Below are positions 33,626 through 43,487 of a stretch of DNA of 64,000 nt, one piece after another (within the stretch, counting starts at the first letter, position 1; every line of letters starts with the position of its first letter). Location of the stretch: assembly GCA_963989385.1 (NCBI GenBank), contig OZ022499.1, positions 102,532,786-102,596,785 of the forward strand, written 5' to 3'. The position numbers were made by a program, and so were the translations under genes. Under the pieces are notes generated by a model. That model searched no databases. It saw only the letters and a program-made list of their open reading frames with translations, and was not told the origin of the DNA. This DNA comes from Ctena decussata (Eukaryota > Mollusca > Bivalvia > Lucinida > Lucinidae).

Positions 33626-33727
33626 TCTTATATGAGCTGAGAGCCTATCTTATATAGGCAAAGGTGGGAGAAAGAAATTTCTTATATGAGCTGAGAGCCT
33701 ATCTTATATAGGCAAAGGTGGGAGAAA
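33626..33727 (+). repeat. Two-copy direct repeat, about 50 bp
   Basis: TTCTTATATGAGCTGAGAGC...AGGCAAAGGTGGGAGAAA occurs twice in tandem just outside the foldback cluster. Confidence 0.85.
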
Positions 33728-35064
33728 ATTCAAATAGATGATTGGCCGACGTAACGTTTGATATACGTCATGTCATAGTAACGGCTGCTGTACTCCATTA
33801 CCAAACACGTTGGTTAATAACTGGTCTTCGTTCTTTGCTTGGCGTTAAATTAGTCAGAACTTTCACAAATGAGTGAACAATATTGATGTAAAACATAGCA
33901 TAAATATAAAAGATAAATTTCATTTGTCGGGAGTTCATGGAAATACGAACGCAATAGGTTCCGTGCTTTGTTGTTCCAAACAATAACAGCATGCATTTTC
34001 TTCTCAGAGGGTCAAAATTTTGTTCCAGTCACTGCCACTGATGCCACTTAAACCAAAAATAAACTTCAGTAAATATTAATTTATTTCTTCTTTTGATGCC
34101 AAGTTCAGATGTGCCAAGATTCCATAGACATGGGTTTGAAACAGTCTTTCCTAAAATTTTGATTCAGACTAAATGACTCAACAGCCGTAAAGAAAAGACT
34201 TGAAATAGGTCCATATAGTTATTTTCCTTGAGACATGACTAACGGTCGGCCAAAATGTTGGCAAACTGTTTTTTGTTGTGTGCGTGTGTGTGTGTGTGTG
34301 TGAATATTTCCTCAATTTGTTTTTTCAAATAAATGCTACACTTGTTTTTACCTAACACCCGTGGATAATGCCACCATTCAATGAGTTAGAAATTAAATAC
34401 TTTGTTAAATAAAAGTAAGCAACGGAAAGTGCACTAACAATCGGGTTCACTTCAACTCATGAAAATTTTACTGTTTTAGCTGTGCAAGCCTTCCTTTTAA
34501 AAGGAAATTTTATCTCTGTTGGTTTTGAGAGCGGAACGTGGGATTTGATTGTCATTGCCTATCTTTTTACTTTCTATACCACGCCTACCAATCGCTCTCA
34601 TGCGAAACCACGGTTCAGAACGTCAATCCATGAGAGGAGTTTCCAGTCTTGCAGAAGAGGAGACAACACCGTAAACAAATTTGACATCGGTACAAGTTTG
34701 AGGTATTTATTTTCTCTGAAAACTATTTATGCAAAATATAAGAATGCTGTTTTGTCACATATAGATTGTTTCTTCGGCACATGAAAGAATTAGGCACATT
34801 GTCTTGCATTTTTTCAGATATTCATTTAGTACGGCGGAACATGTGTTCAAGGTCAATCTCTGCGATATATAAATGTAGGGAAAAGTCTCGTTCTCTTGCT
34901 TGATTTTGAGTCTTTGACCTTGTCAGTCGCAAAGAAGTGAACAGAACTACTGTATGCGTGAATCCAAACGTTGGAAGTAAGCTCTCCGCGATGGACAGCT
35001 TAGCATATAAAAAATACGCAATTTCAATTTCAAAAATCGCTCTAAGATGGTATATGTTACTTTG
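33728..35064. other. Intergenic, one microsatellite
   Basis: A (GT)n tract lies at 34276-34302. No exon or element ends could be supported, although 34482-34784 is an open frame of 100 codons without a recognisable domain. Confidence 0.45.
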
Positions 35065-35930
35065 TTAAGGTGGTGATTTGTGGCAAATACAAAAATCTGC
35101 ATAAAACCATAAACTGTAAAACCAAACTATTCCAATTTTAGGACCGTTATGGTAATTATTTTTATTGTCCCAATATTTAGAATTTTTACCACCATGACAC
35201 AGGTGTGTATATGAAATTGTTCAACCTTGAAAATGGACTCCTTTTCCTTTTTCCATTTACGCCTTAACCCCAGAAGGGGACACAGACGGTGTACTTTTGT
35301 ACACTCCGGTGTTGCAGGATGAAAGCCTACATATAGCCATGTAGCTATAGTAGGGCTCTTTAACCTGCACAGGGGATGACTCTCCCTGCACAGGGGGCCT
35401 CCAGTTAACGTCCCGATCCGAAGGACGGCACACTTGTTAGCATCATCCCTGCAAATGATGCTAGAAAAACGCGTTCGGACATAGGAAGATTTCACCTCTG
35501 GTGAGGCTCGAACCCACGACCTCTGACTTCAGCGTCAAGTGCACTAACCACTGACTCTACTGTGTATTTTTGCAAACTGTATTTGGAGACAGAAAAGACC
35601 ATTTTCTATCTGCCCAGCCTGAAAATGTGTGAAAAAAATGGAAAAAAATAATTGCTAGGACGCTCTCCATAATGTTTTAAAGAACCTTCAGAGCCTATTA
35701 CATTTTTGATAACGATGGTTATTTTTCAGATTTTTGCGCACAAAATTAACCTTTGAAATTTTCTTATATAAACCCTTTTTAACTTCAACGAGTCCTGTAT
35801 TTTTGGATTCTGAATCGTGAGAAACAACATAAAGAAGGCATCTGCTAATTTTGGGGAATATCTGTTATATTTTCAGAATTTGATGCAGATTTTTTACTTC
35901 GCCCCAAATCAGTGATTATCACCACCTTAA
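35065..35930. mobile_element. TTAA-flanked MITE, GGTGGTGAT ends
   Basis: The left end TTAAGGTGGTGAT (35065-35077) and right end ATCACCACCTTAA (35918-35930) are exact inverted copies with TTAA outermost. TTAA duplication is typical of piggyBac and Kolobok elements; the short GG-starting end fits Kolobok better, by inference. No transposase. A SINE lies inside. Confidence 0.65.
35245..35565 (-). mobile_element. tRNA-derived SINE
   Basis: On the minus strand, an A-box-like TCAGTGGTTAGTGC (35541-35554) and a perfect B box GGGTTCGAGCC (35505-35515) form a tRNA-like head. A GC-richer body follows (GTGCCGTCCTTCGGATCGGG, GTTAACTGGAGGCCC, TCATCCCCTGTGCAGG) and then an A-rich tail near 35245. The head is too diverged for a tRNA gene. 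It lies inside the TTAA MITE and is in the same family as the head at 920-1025. Confidence 0.75.
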
Positions 35931-36338
35931 ATGATTTTAATTCCTGAATAAACCATAGGTATACATATAATAAAAACTATATAGTAACTGCACAGCTGGA
36001 TGCTTTGATTTAAGCAAAAACATTGCACGACTACTCCAATGTAAAGTGAATTGGGATCTACATCTACATCTACATGGTACGTTGGCACAGTCACGCTTGA
36101 CTATTAAGCAACGGGTGGTGGTGCTAGGTCTAAAGTTGGAATTGAATGGTAGAAAAGTAAGAAGAACCAGGATAGATAAAAGACAGATTAAAGTTGGAGA
36201 AGGTTTGGCCCAGCCACGTTTTCACCCTTCATCTCAGACCAATCCGGCTACGGTGGCCGCTAAGGGGCATAAGCGCCCCACCGGCACAGCTCTAGAGAAT
36301 CCTTAGGAAGCTACTTGTGGCTGGCGCCGACTGCAGAT

Positions 36339-38114
36339 TCAGAACTTAATATTGGATAGCCCATGCTTGAAAGATACCAAGTCATGGGCGTCAGCAATAG
36401 CTGATGGCAGTGAGTTCCATGTTGTGACTGTGCGTGGGAAAAAGCTGTTCTGGTAGTAGGAAGTCTTAGCTGGGATTTGTCGGAACTTTCGGGAGTGGGT
36501 TGCACGGGTACGACTGGAAGCTGGAGTCAAGTACTGTTCCGCTGGCACATCCACGAGTTTACCAACAATTTTGTACATCATGGTAAGCTGGGCCTTTGTT
36601 CGTCTGGACTCCAATGATTCCCAGTGTAGATGATCCATCATTTCGGAGACGCTACTTGTATTATGATATCTATTTGTTACATATCTTGCGGCTCTCCTCT
36701 GGACCATCTCCAGCTTATAAATCTGGTCTTTCTGGTATGGGTTCCAGACAGTGGAGCAGTACTCTAATGTGGGTCGTACGATGGAGCGGTATGCAGCACT
36801 CTTCACCTCTTCGTTGCTGACTCTTAAGTTGCGTCGCAGAAAGCCCAGGGTGCTGTTTCCTTTCTTCACTGTTCTATCAATGTGCAGTTTCCAGTTCATA
36901 TCTCTGGACATCTCTACCCCAAGGTATTTGGTAGTTTCTTCACACTTGAGAAGATGACCTTTGAGGGAGTAGTCAAACAGTACTGGTGAGCGTTTCCTGT
37001 GCACTCTCAGGATGCTGCACTTCTCCGGGTGAAATGACATGCCCCATTGCTTTTCCCATTCCCATAACTGCTGTAGGTCATCTTGGAGGATCTGACAGTC
37101 TGTGGTTGATTGTATTTCTCTATAGACCACACAGTCATCCGCAAAAAGCCTTGAACTGGACTTGACGCTGGCAGGGAGGTCATTAATAAAGATCAGAAAA
37201 AGTACAGGCCCCAACACGCTGCCTTGGGGCACGCCGATCTTGACATGGGCTGGTTCTGATGAAACTCCCTCCACTGTGACTATCTGTGATCTGTTTGTCA
37301 GGAAGGCTCGTATCCAGTTCAGTGTCTTCCCCCGGATGCCATAGTGTTCCAGCTTGATGAGAAGGCGTTCATGTGGTACACGGTCAAACGCCTTACTGAA
37401 GTCGAGGGCGGCGAGGTCATGTTGTCTGCCTTTATCCAAAGACTTGACAAGTTCATCTGTTAGGGTCAGTAGCTGGGTCTCACAACTCCTCCTTGGTCTG
37501 AATCCGTGCTGGCAGTCAGTTAAGATGTCATTTCTGTCTAGATGTCGCATGATGTTGCTGACAATAAAGTGTTCGATCATCTTACAGCTGATGCAGGTCA
37601 GGGAAACTGGCCGGTAGTTACTGGCTTTAAACCTCTCACCCTTCTTGAATATGGCAGAGACATTAGCAGTTTTCCACATATCAGGGATCTGTCCTGTATC
37701 CAGGCACTTCTGGTAGATATTGCAGAGGAAGGGGGCTATCTCATCTGATAGTTCTTTGAGGATCCTCGCCGGTATCATATCTGGTCCAGATGCTTTGTTC
37801 GGGTTTAATTTCCGCAACAGTTTCAAGACTCCCTCAGAAGTTATGTGGATATCTGGCATGGTAGGTGATGGGTCTCCGTCAGGTTGAGGTAGGTTTTCCT
37901 TGTCTTCATCAGTGAATTCTGACTGGTACTGCCGGTTCAGGATGTTGGCCTTGTCCAGCGGGTCGTTGTGTAGTCTACCCTGGTCCCTAAGTGGTGCAAC
38001 GCCTGAGCTATCCTTCCTAAGGGATTTGGTAAAGCTAAAGAACCTCTTCTGTTTATTCGTGGGCTGATCTTGATCTGCTTCTTCCAAATCTATGAGGTTC
38101 TCAACGTACCTCAG
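36339..38114 (-). CDS. LINE reverse transcriptase, frame-shifted from endonuclease ORF
   Basis: About 590 codons with no start codon of its own; the frame is open upstream to the stop region of the endonuclease frame and contains RYVENLIDLEEA there. RT blocks are all present: NKASGPDMIPARILK, NYRPVSLTCISCKMIEH, QHGFRPRRSCETQL, ALDFSKAFDRVPH, GVPQGSVLGPVLFLIFINDL and catalytic FADD, then KYLGVEMSRDMNWK, ALEYC-like RPTLEYCSTVWNP and the end block NSFFPRTVTTWNSLP. It is the second half of one ancestral endonuclease-RT polyprotein, so this copy probably cannot move by itself. Confidence 0.88.
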   Translation of the reverse strand: MRYVENLIDLEEADQDQPTNKQKRFFSFTKSLRKDSSGVAPLRDQGRLHNDPLDKANILNRQYQSEFTDEDKENLPQPDGDPSPTMPDIHITSEGVLKLLRKLNPNKASGPDMIPARILKELSDEIAPFLCNIYQKCLDTGQIPDMWKTANVSAIFKKGERFKASNYRPVSLTCISCKMIEHFIVSNIMRHLDRNDILTDCQHGFRPRRSCETQLLTLTDELVKSLDKGRQHDLAALDFSKAFDRVPHERLLIKLEHYGIRGKTLNWIRAFLTNRSQIVTVEGVSSEPAHVKIGVPQGSVLGPVLFLIFINDLPASVKSSSRLFADDCVVYREIQSTTDCQILQDDLQQLWEWEKQWGMSFHPEKCSILRVHRKRSPVLFDYSLKGHLLKCEETTKYLGVEMSRDMNWKLHIDRTVKKGNSTLGFLRRNLRVSNEEVKSAAYRSIVRPTLEYCSTVWNPYQKDQIYKLEMVQRRAARYVTNRYHNTSSVSEMMDHLHWESLESRRTKAQLTMMYKIVGKLVDVPAEQYLTPASSRTRATHSRKFRQIPAKTSYYQNSFFPRTVTTWNSLPSAIADAHDLVSFKHGLSNIKF

Positions 38115-39793
38115 TAGGACCGTCGCTCCTGACGTTGGGCTTGGGCTTTGACATGTTGGTAGTGCCTTCTATCTTTGGGTTTTCCAGTGTGTTTTTGTTT
38201 AGCGAAGAGCTTCTTAACCTTCCTTTTCTGGCTTCTTACTGATCTGTCTATCCATGGCTTGCGTATTCTGGTACCTGAGAGCATCTTGGATGGTATGTGT
38301 TTTTCCATGAGCTCTTTCAACTTTGCCTCGAATATGCTCCAAGCTTGATTAACGGAACTGTCTTTGGTTTGATGGGTGAAGTCTTGCCGGTACTCCCGTA
38401 AATCTTCTCGCATCTGTGTAAGATCTGCAGCCTTGTACTGGAAGACTTTTCGAGGTGGTTTCTTCACTTTCATGGGCCTTAGGCTGGATTCCACGTAGAC
38501 CACTTCGTGATCACCAATACCTGGGATGACTTCACACTTGTTGATGAGAGTTCTGTTGTTGGTGAAGAACAAGTCGAGGATGTTGCTGGTGTACTCCGTT
38601 ACACGCGTTGGGAAACTTACAATCGGGTCCAAGAAAGCATCTTTGCTGTCTGTAAGGAGCTGTAAACATTGTGAGCTGTTTGTTGCTTGAGGAGCTAGAC
38701 ACTCATTTTCCCAATCAATATCGGCCAAGTTGAAGTCTCCTCCAAGCCAAAGGTGGGCGCCTCTTGGAATTCTTGAGAGACAGGAGTTGAGTTGGTCTAG
38801 GTAATCTGGGTCAGTTGATGTAGGAGGCTTATAAAATGATCCAACATAGAGGTCCTGGACACCTATGACCTTGATCTTACCCCACACCAATTCACAGTGA
38901 TCTGTCTTCAATTCCTCGGGTTCATCACTCTGGTATTTGTCTGAAATCAAGACAAAGACGCCTCCTCCTTGCGTTCCAGTATCACGGTCTTTCCTATATG
39001 CTCTGAAATTGGTTGGGAATACTTCTGAGGATTTGATGCTACTGTCAAGCCAAGACTCGGTACCGACGACAATGTCAGCCTGGGTTGAGTCAATCATATT
39101 TTGCAGCAGCGCTTTCTTACCAGGGCTCTTAATAGACTGGCAGTTTACAACAAGTATTCTCATGGGCAGATCATATCTTCTTTCTGTATTACTGTCTGAG
39201 GAGCTTGTCTGTCTAGCATGTGGTGATGATGTAGCGGCCGGGCAACTGAAGCTTATTTTACTGTCCGTCTGTGTCACATCACTTAGGCTCGAGAAGCTGT
39301 TGCTGGTATCCAATATCGTTGTATCAAAGATACAAGTGGAAAAATTGGGCAGGCCACATTGCACACACTCCCAGCTGATGTTCTTCAGCCCTTTAAACAC
39401 GGCATCTGGCATCCCCATACAATCCTGGTGAAACCATACATCACACGAGTCACAACATATACAAGGAGTTGTCCACTTACATGCCTTACCACAAATACCA
39501 CAAGGAAACTTGCATGCTCTAGGGCCAGGATTAGGCTCTGGTGCGTATGACTCGGCCAGGAGTAGGCTGCATAGATACAGTAGGACAAGCTTATTTCTGC
39601 ATACCGGGCCCTGATATTTACCCCTCCAGACCCTCAGACTACATATCAGGTGGGATGTAAGAGAAACATGTGATTCAACTTTGATTAGTACAGACAAATT
39701 TTTGTCTGGGACATGACTGTCAGTTATAATGAATGACTTATGAATGATGAGGACTGCAATCACAGCAGTAGGCAAGATAAAGTGCTGAAACAT
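38111..39793 (-). CDS. LINE ORF: 2A-like motif, PHD finger, endonuclease
   Basis: The first ATG in the frame is at 39793 (the frame itself is open from 39808). The N-terminus has a hydrophobic stretch (residues 2-22 from that ATG). A 2A-like PEPNPGP follows at 39538-39521, and then a Cys/His cluster CGICGKACKW...CDSCDVWFHQDC of PHD type. The endonuclease begins at MRILVVNCQS. Its active-site blocks are visible: TESW, GSFYKPP, LGGDFN, SNILDLFFTN and GDHEVV. The frame ends TAC-TGA at 38113-38111, where a one-base loss (TGG to TG) shifts the RT out of frame. The endonuclease nicks target DNA for target-primed reverse transcription. Neighbour: the RT frame directly downstream. Confidence 0.85.
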   Translation of the reverse strand: MFQHFILPTAVIAVLIIHKSFIITDSHVPDKNLSVLIKVESHVSLTSHLICSLRVWRGKYQGPVCRNKLVLLYLCSLLLAESYAPEPNPGPRACKFPCGICGKACKWTTPCICCDSCDVWFHQDCMGMPDAVFKGLKNISWECVQCGLPNFSTCIFDTTILDTSNSFSSLSDVTQTDSKISFSCPAATSSPHARQTSSSDSNTERRYDLPMRILVVNCQSIKSPGKKALLQNMIDSTQADIVVGTESWLDSSIKSSEVFPTNFRAYRKDRDTGTQGGGVFVLISDKYQSDEPEELKTDHCELVWGKIKVIGVQDLYVGSFYKPPTSTDPDYLDQLNSCLSRIPRGAHLWLGGDFNLADIDWENECLAPQATNSSQCLQLLTDSKDAFLDPIVSFPTRVTEYTSNILDLFFTNNRTLINKCEVIPGIGDHEVVYVESSLRPMKVKKPPRKVFQYKAADLTQMREDLREYRQDFTHQTKDSSVNQAWSIFEAKLKELMEKHIPSKMLSGTRIRKPWIDRSVRSQKRKVKKLFAKQKHTGKPKDRRHYQHVKAQAQRQERRSY

Positions 39794-39830
39794 ACTCAAT
39801 GAGTTCAACTATAGGTATAAAATAAAAACA

Positions 39831-39984
39831 TATGTTGTATAGTAACAAACTATTGTTAAGAAAATTTATACCTGTCCTGTGACGTCATGTACCCACTGGT
39901 TCGGGTCCGGGCCACTCGGTGTTTCGCTATACTTACATTTCGATACGTCCTCAGACGTTTCGGTTAGTTTATCGGAGAAAAAAA
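39831..39984 (+). promoter_or_regulatory. Putative promoter and 5' UTR of the SAP gene
   Basis: The 150 bp before the exon 1 ATG are less repetitive and GC-richer than the surroundings and hold a full CRE palindrome. No TATA box is evident. The start context is AAAAAAAATGG, with G at +4. Transcription start not determinable. Confidence 0.45.
39880..39887. promoter_or_regulatory. CRE palindrome TGACGTCA
   Basis: Perfect ATF/CREB consensus 98 bp before the ATG of exon 1. It lies between the divergent LINE and the SAP gene. Function inferred only from position and sequence. Confidence 0.5.
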
Positions 39985-40075
39985 ATGGCGTCTTCCACAG
40001 AAATCGGAGAGCTTAGAAAATTAAGAGTTGTAGATCTAAGGGAAAAGCTTTCGAGCCTCCGACTTCCTACAGGAG
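39985..40075 (+). CDS. SAP-domain protein gene, exon 1
   Basis: Starts at ATG (context AAAATGG) and encodes 30 codons plus one base. It reads MASSTEIGE and then LRKLRVVDLREKLSSLRLPTG, the first helix and turn of a SAP domain. The donor is GGAG|GTAAAT at 40076, phase 1. The next exon begins GA-CTG, so the junction gives Gly-Leu and the SAP core continues as GLKADLVERL. SAP domains bind AT-rich DNA or RNA in nuclear proteins. An N-terminal SAP followed by acidic/Gln-rich sequence fits hnRNP U-like, SARNP or SAFB proteins; I cannot choose among them. Exons 1 and 2 agree in frame, phase and domain, so the assignment does not rest on one short ORF. Confidence 0.8.
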
Positions 40076-40204
40076 GTAAATCCTAATTTTGGCCTCCTAT
40101 CGAGGCATCTACACTGTCGGCATAGGAAGGTTATCAGGAGAGAAACTACATCTACCAAAGATAGTGCATGGCCAATATTGGCAAAATCGCACTGTTTCGT
40201 TGAG

Positions 40205-40680
40205 AGGGTACTCGGACAAAACGGACCATGGACAAAACGGACCAGACAAAACGGACCATGGTTAGGACAAAACGGACCACGTTTCAGAACCAGACGGACC
40301 ACGCTAGAAGACAAACCAGATCATTAATTGGTGCCAGTTAAAAGATTAAGGAGTATATAATTACCAAAGACAATAATGGTCACAATTATTTGACTACTGT
40401 TCATGATCTCAACTATCTTTGGTTGTCGCAACTATCTAATTAATTTAATGGTCGGATTTTTATCTTTTAAGCATGCAAATTTCTTTGTTAGTGTTGCAAC
40501 GACAATAAAACATGCTTTCTCAAGGTTAACGGAAGGTCTGAACGTGGTCCGTTTTTGACCTTAAACGTGGTCCGTTTTGTCCTGAACGTGGTCCGTTTCG
40601 TCCTGAATGTGGTCCGTTTTGTCCCAAGCTTGGTCCGTTATGTCCGTGGTCCGTTTTGTCCGTGGTCCGTTATGTCCCTA
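40205..40680. mobile_element. Foldback with GGACAAAACGGACCACG terminal tandem repeats
   Basis: The left end (40211-40306) holds about five copies of GGACAAAACGGACCA(T/C)G. The right end (40537-40676) holds about seven copies of the reverse complement. The roughly 230 bp between are AT-rich and non-coding. It starts about 130 bp after the exon 1 donor. Terminal tandem repeats of about 17 bp are unusual for a MITE. Confidence 0.75.
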
Positions 40681-40847
40681 ATTCCGTTGAAAGACAGCAG
40701 CAAATGTAAAATAAACGCCGTGAACGTGAAGAAAAGTTTCATGCAAATAGAGATACAGTGCTGTCGGCATATCCTGCACATCCTTATTCCTCTGCACACA
40801 GCCTTTCATTAATATGTGTTTAGGCCTAGAAATGGGCATGGCATTTT

Positions 40848-42960
40848 CGGTACATAGAATAACCGAAAAGCACAGAAATACCGGAAAGCACTTGAATAAC
40901 CGAAAAGCAATTTTAAAGAACCAGTTTTTATAGGAATTATCATTGTAATATTATATTCATGGGTAAAAGATGCATTGGAAAGAGTTATTTTACAGACTAC
41001 AGTTGTCTTGGTTTCACGATTGACAATGTGAATCCACAAAATAGTTCACTAACAAATAACCGAAAAGCATTTGAAACTAGTCATGTTTACCATTGAAATT
41101 TGATTGATAGTGTGTTCAGTACATATATATGAAATAAACTGTTTTCGACTATTCCCAATCATGCAATTTCATTTATTAATTTAGATTGTTTTGTTTGTAC
41201 ATAAAGCAGATGACAGCAGTGCTGCAGATAAGGCTGGGTACCGCGTATTTACGCATGATTTTTATTGCGGTACGCAGGGAATTTCGCGTCCGCCGAGTAC
41301 AGAAAACCCCGTCAAAATTAGCGGTACGCATTCTTTGAATGAAGTCATGCGAACCGGATAAACCGATTCAGAATATCTTGTGCCATAACACCGATCTGTG
41401 TTACCGAACGCTGATCAATAAAATTATTGATACACAAGCATCTAGTGATAGCGGACTAACGGTGTAGTGGTAAACATTATTTCAAAGCATGGCGATTCAG
41501 AATATTATTTATTCGGTTTTTAAAACAGAAACTGTCGAAAGCGGCAGAAGCGTAAATTGGTCCTAATTCTAAACGATCTGCTACAAACTGTTGTGAGGCT
41601 TTGCCTCGATAAGTCAGTCAAAGCTGTTGAATCTGCTGAAAAACAGCAGCTCCACAAGCAATGAAGTACAGCCACTTCCATATCAAGCCTTCTTTAAAGG
41701 TCTTTTTGGTAAAGATCAGATCAACATTCAAAACATAAATAAATAAAAATATATTCCCACCACTTTTTGAAAGTAGTGGCAAAACATATTGTCTCAAAAA
41801 CTGAGTGCTGATCAATTCTTTAGGTATAGAAGTAAATTGGGAGGGTAGCCTGTTCATTCTGAAAACAAAAGAGTTAAAAGTTGTTGCTGTGTCTGGCTTC
41901 ACCTAGTAGGTCAAACCTGGCATAGCAACAACTTTTAGGTCCAGCCAGGCACAGCAACACTTGTTAACTGTTTGTTTTCAAACTTTTCAGTCTGAAAACA
42001 GACAGTAAACAATTGAATCAGTGTAAACATCACCCTTCATAATGGAAGTTCCTTGGAATGAAAGGAAGAGAAAACAAGCTTTTTTTTTATTCATTCATTT
42101 TATTTTTTTTAAGCACAGCTATTGAAGAATATTTGATTATTCTTTAGTCAGTCCAGGGCTCAGTCTAGAGCTCCAAAAGGCATTTTCTAAATTTCTGGAG
42201 AGATTTTGATCCAAATTTATGACTTCCCTATATGTTTTATGCAGTTAAACTGTCTCCTCCCCGTTTTGAGCTAAAGGGGGTGGTAGGGGGGGGGGGGGAG
42301 GTAAAACTTTCAAATTCTCCCTTATCTCAAAACAGGGAGAAAACAGTAGTTAATGGAGATTTTTCCCTCTAAAATACTCCCCCCCCCCACCCCTAGATTA
42401 TGAGCCTTGCTTCAGTATCATGGATAGAAAAGTAACCAATGGGTCGATCTGAAGCTCTTCAAGAAAGGAAAACAATCAAAATGTAATCATTCTATTTCTC
42501 TAGGTCCAGTGGCTCATCTACCGATTAATAATGCTAAACAGTATCAGTTGATACACCATGTCCTACTATACATAGAAAAACATAAAGATACAAGATTCTC
42601 CATGTCAGCTGGATTGTGTACTCCACTAGCTTCCTTGTACTCCTTTTTTCAGCATTTTGAGGAGTACAGTACTCCACTGTAAAAAAAATTATCTGCAGCA
42701 CTGGACAGTTCCCATGCCTTGTTATAACCGAAAAGCACTGGGAAAAATGCTGAACATTATTATCGCCCTTTTCTGTTACAATGCTATTATAGTACGACAT
42801 CCGAAGTGAAAAATATCACGAATAGTACTACAAATAATTTCCAACCCCCAAAAGACTTACTTAGACAATTATTCTCATGTAAAACTAATTTTTGAAATTG
42901 CTTTTCGGTTATTCAGGTGCTTTTCTGTATTTCTGTGCTTTTCGGTTATTCTATGAACCC
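40848..42960. mobile_element. Non-autonomous DNA transposon, 9-bp duplication
   Basis: Flanked by TGGCATTTT on both sides (40839-40847, 42961-42969). Its terminal inverted repeats of about 70 bp start (C/G)GGT(A/T)CATAGAATAACCG, followed by several ACCGAAAAGCA words. A 9-bp duplication would fit Mutator-like or Merlin elements; the family is not assigned. It contains no transposase and has a second element inserted at 41217-42703. Confidence 0.8.
41217..42703. mobile_element. Nested DNA transposon, CAGTGCTGCAGATAA ends
   Basis: Exact 15-bp inverted ends CAGTGCTGCAGATAA (41217-41231 and 42689-42703) flanked by GACAG on both sides (41212-41216, 42704-42708). The ends are hAT-like, and a 5-bp duplication is known for some hAT groups. 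The interior has no recognisable protein; G- and C-runs lie at 42285-42299 and 42381-42390. It is inserted into the outer 40848-42960 element. Confidence 0.7.
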
Positions 42961-42969
42961 TGGCATTTT

Positions 42970-43274
42970 AGGTCTAGCTTTTAGCAATCAACCAACGTTA
43001 GTTTCAAACTGTTCCTGCTGCAGTCCAACAGTGGTGTGGTGTTTCGTGTTTCCAGTTTACGCGGTTCGGTACGGGGTTTTATCAGTTCTGGTTGAACGTG
43101 TCCTCTAGCAGACTTTCTATCTTTACTGCTCTTGGTCAAAAATATGACCATGATGGCAGGTTTGTCGTGTGGCACATAAGTTATCACAAAAAAAAAATTA
43201 CTTTGTGACAAAGCCACCAGCAGATTAAAACTATTTACAAGAAGTCCTCAGGGGCAGGCATTCCATACCTAACC
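42970..43274. other. Intron 1 sequence, nothing recognised
   Basis: No repeat ends or coding blocks could be supported. Confidence 0.4.
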
Positions 43275-43487
43275 CCTGCTCTAGCTTAGGATATTATATT
43301 TTGGCCTTAAACCCATCAACTGTCTCCGAAGAGATAGCTTCAGTTGTAAGACCAACTCAAGATGCAATTGTCCTGGGGAAAAATGAATTCTTAAAACCGT
43401 CCATATAAGCGTTTGGATGGTGATACTGGAATGGGTGGGACCTAGTTCTCCTGCTCCCTTCACAGACCTCAGATAGGTACTTATTAT
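43275..43487 (-). pseudogene. LINE RT tail, downstream half of a split copy
   Basis: The minus strand reads KYLSEVCEGSRRTRSHP, then DGFKNSFFPRTIAS, a TGA where Trp is expected, and TTEAISSETVDGFKAKI before a stop. It is the C-terminal end block of a CR1/L2-like RT. The upstream half of the same copy is at 47303-47742, separated by two transposon insertions. Confidence 0.75.

Larger units (their letters stand above)
36050..39830 (-). mobile_element. Long APE-type LINE, near full length
   Basis: The element runs right to left. It encodes a PHD-like finger, an apurinic-type endonuclease and an RT, split now into two frames by one small deletion. The 3' UTR spans 36339 to about 36076 and ends in a (GTAGAT)n microsatellite tail (36056-36074 on the + strand as ATCTACATCTACATC), the kind of end seen in CR1/L2-like LINEs. 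The exact 5' end is not visible; the coding ATG is at 39793. No target duplication found. Confidence 0.85.

Noticed and set aside
35500..35565. tRNA gene on the minus strand
   Set aside because: A and B boxes are present but the acceptor stem and loops do not close, and a SINE body follows. The same applies to 920-1000.
38937..39431. 164-codon frame on the + strand
   Set aside because: It is a shadow of the LINE endonuclease on the minus strand.
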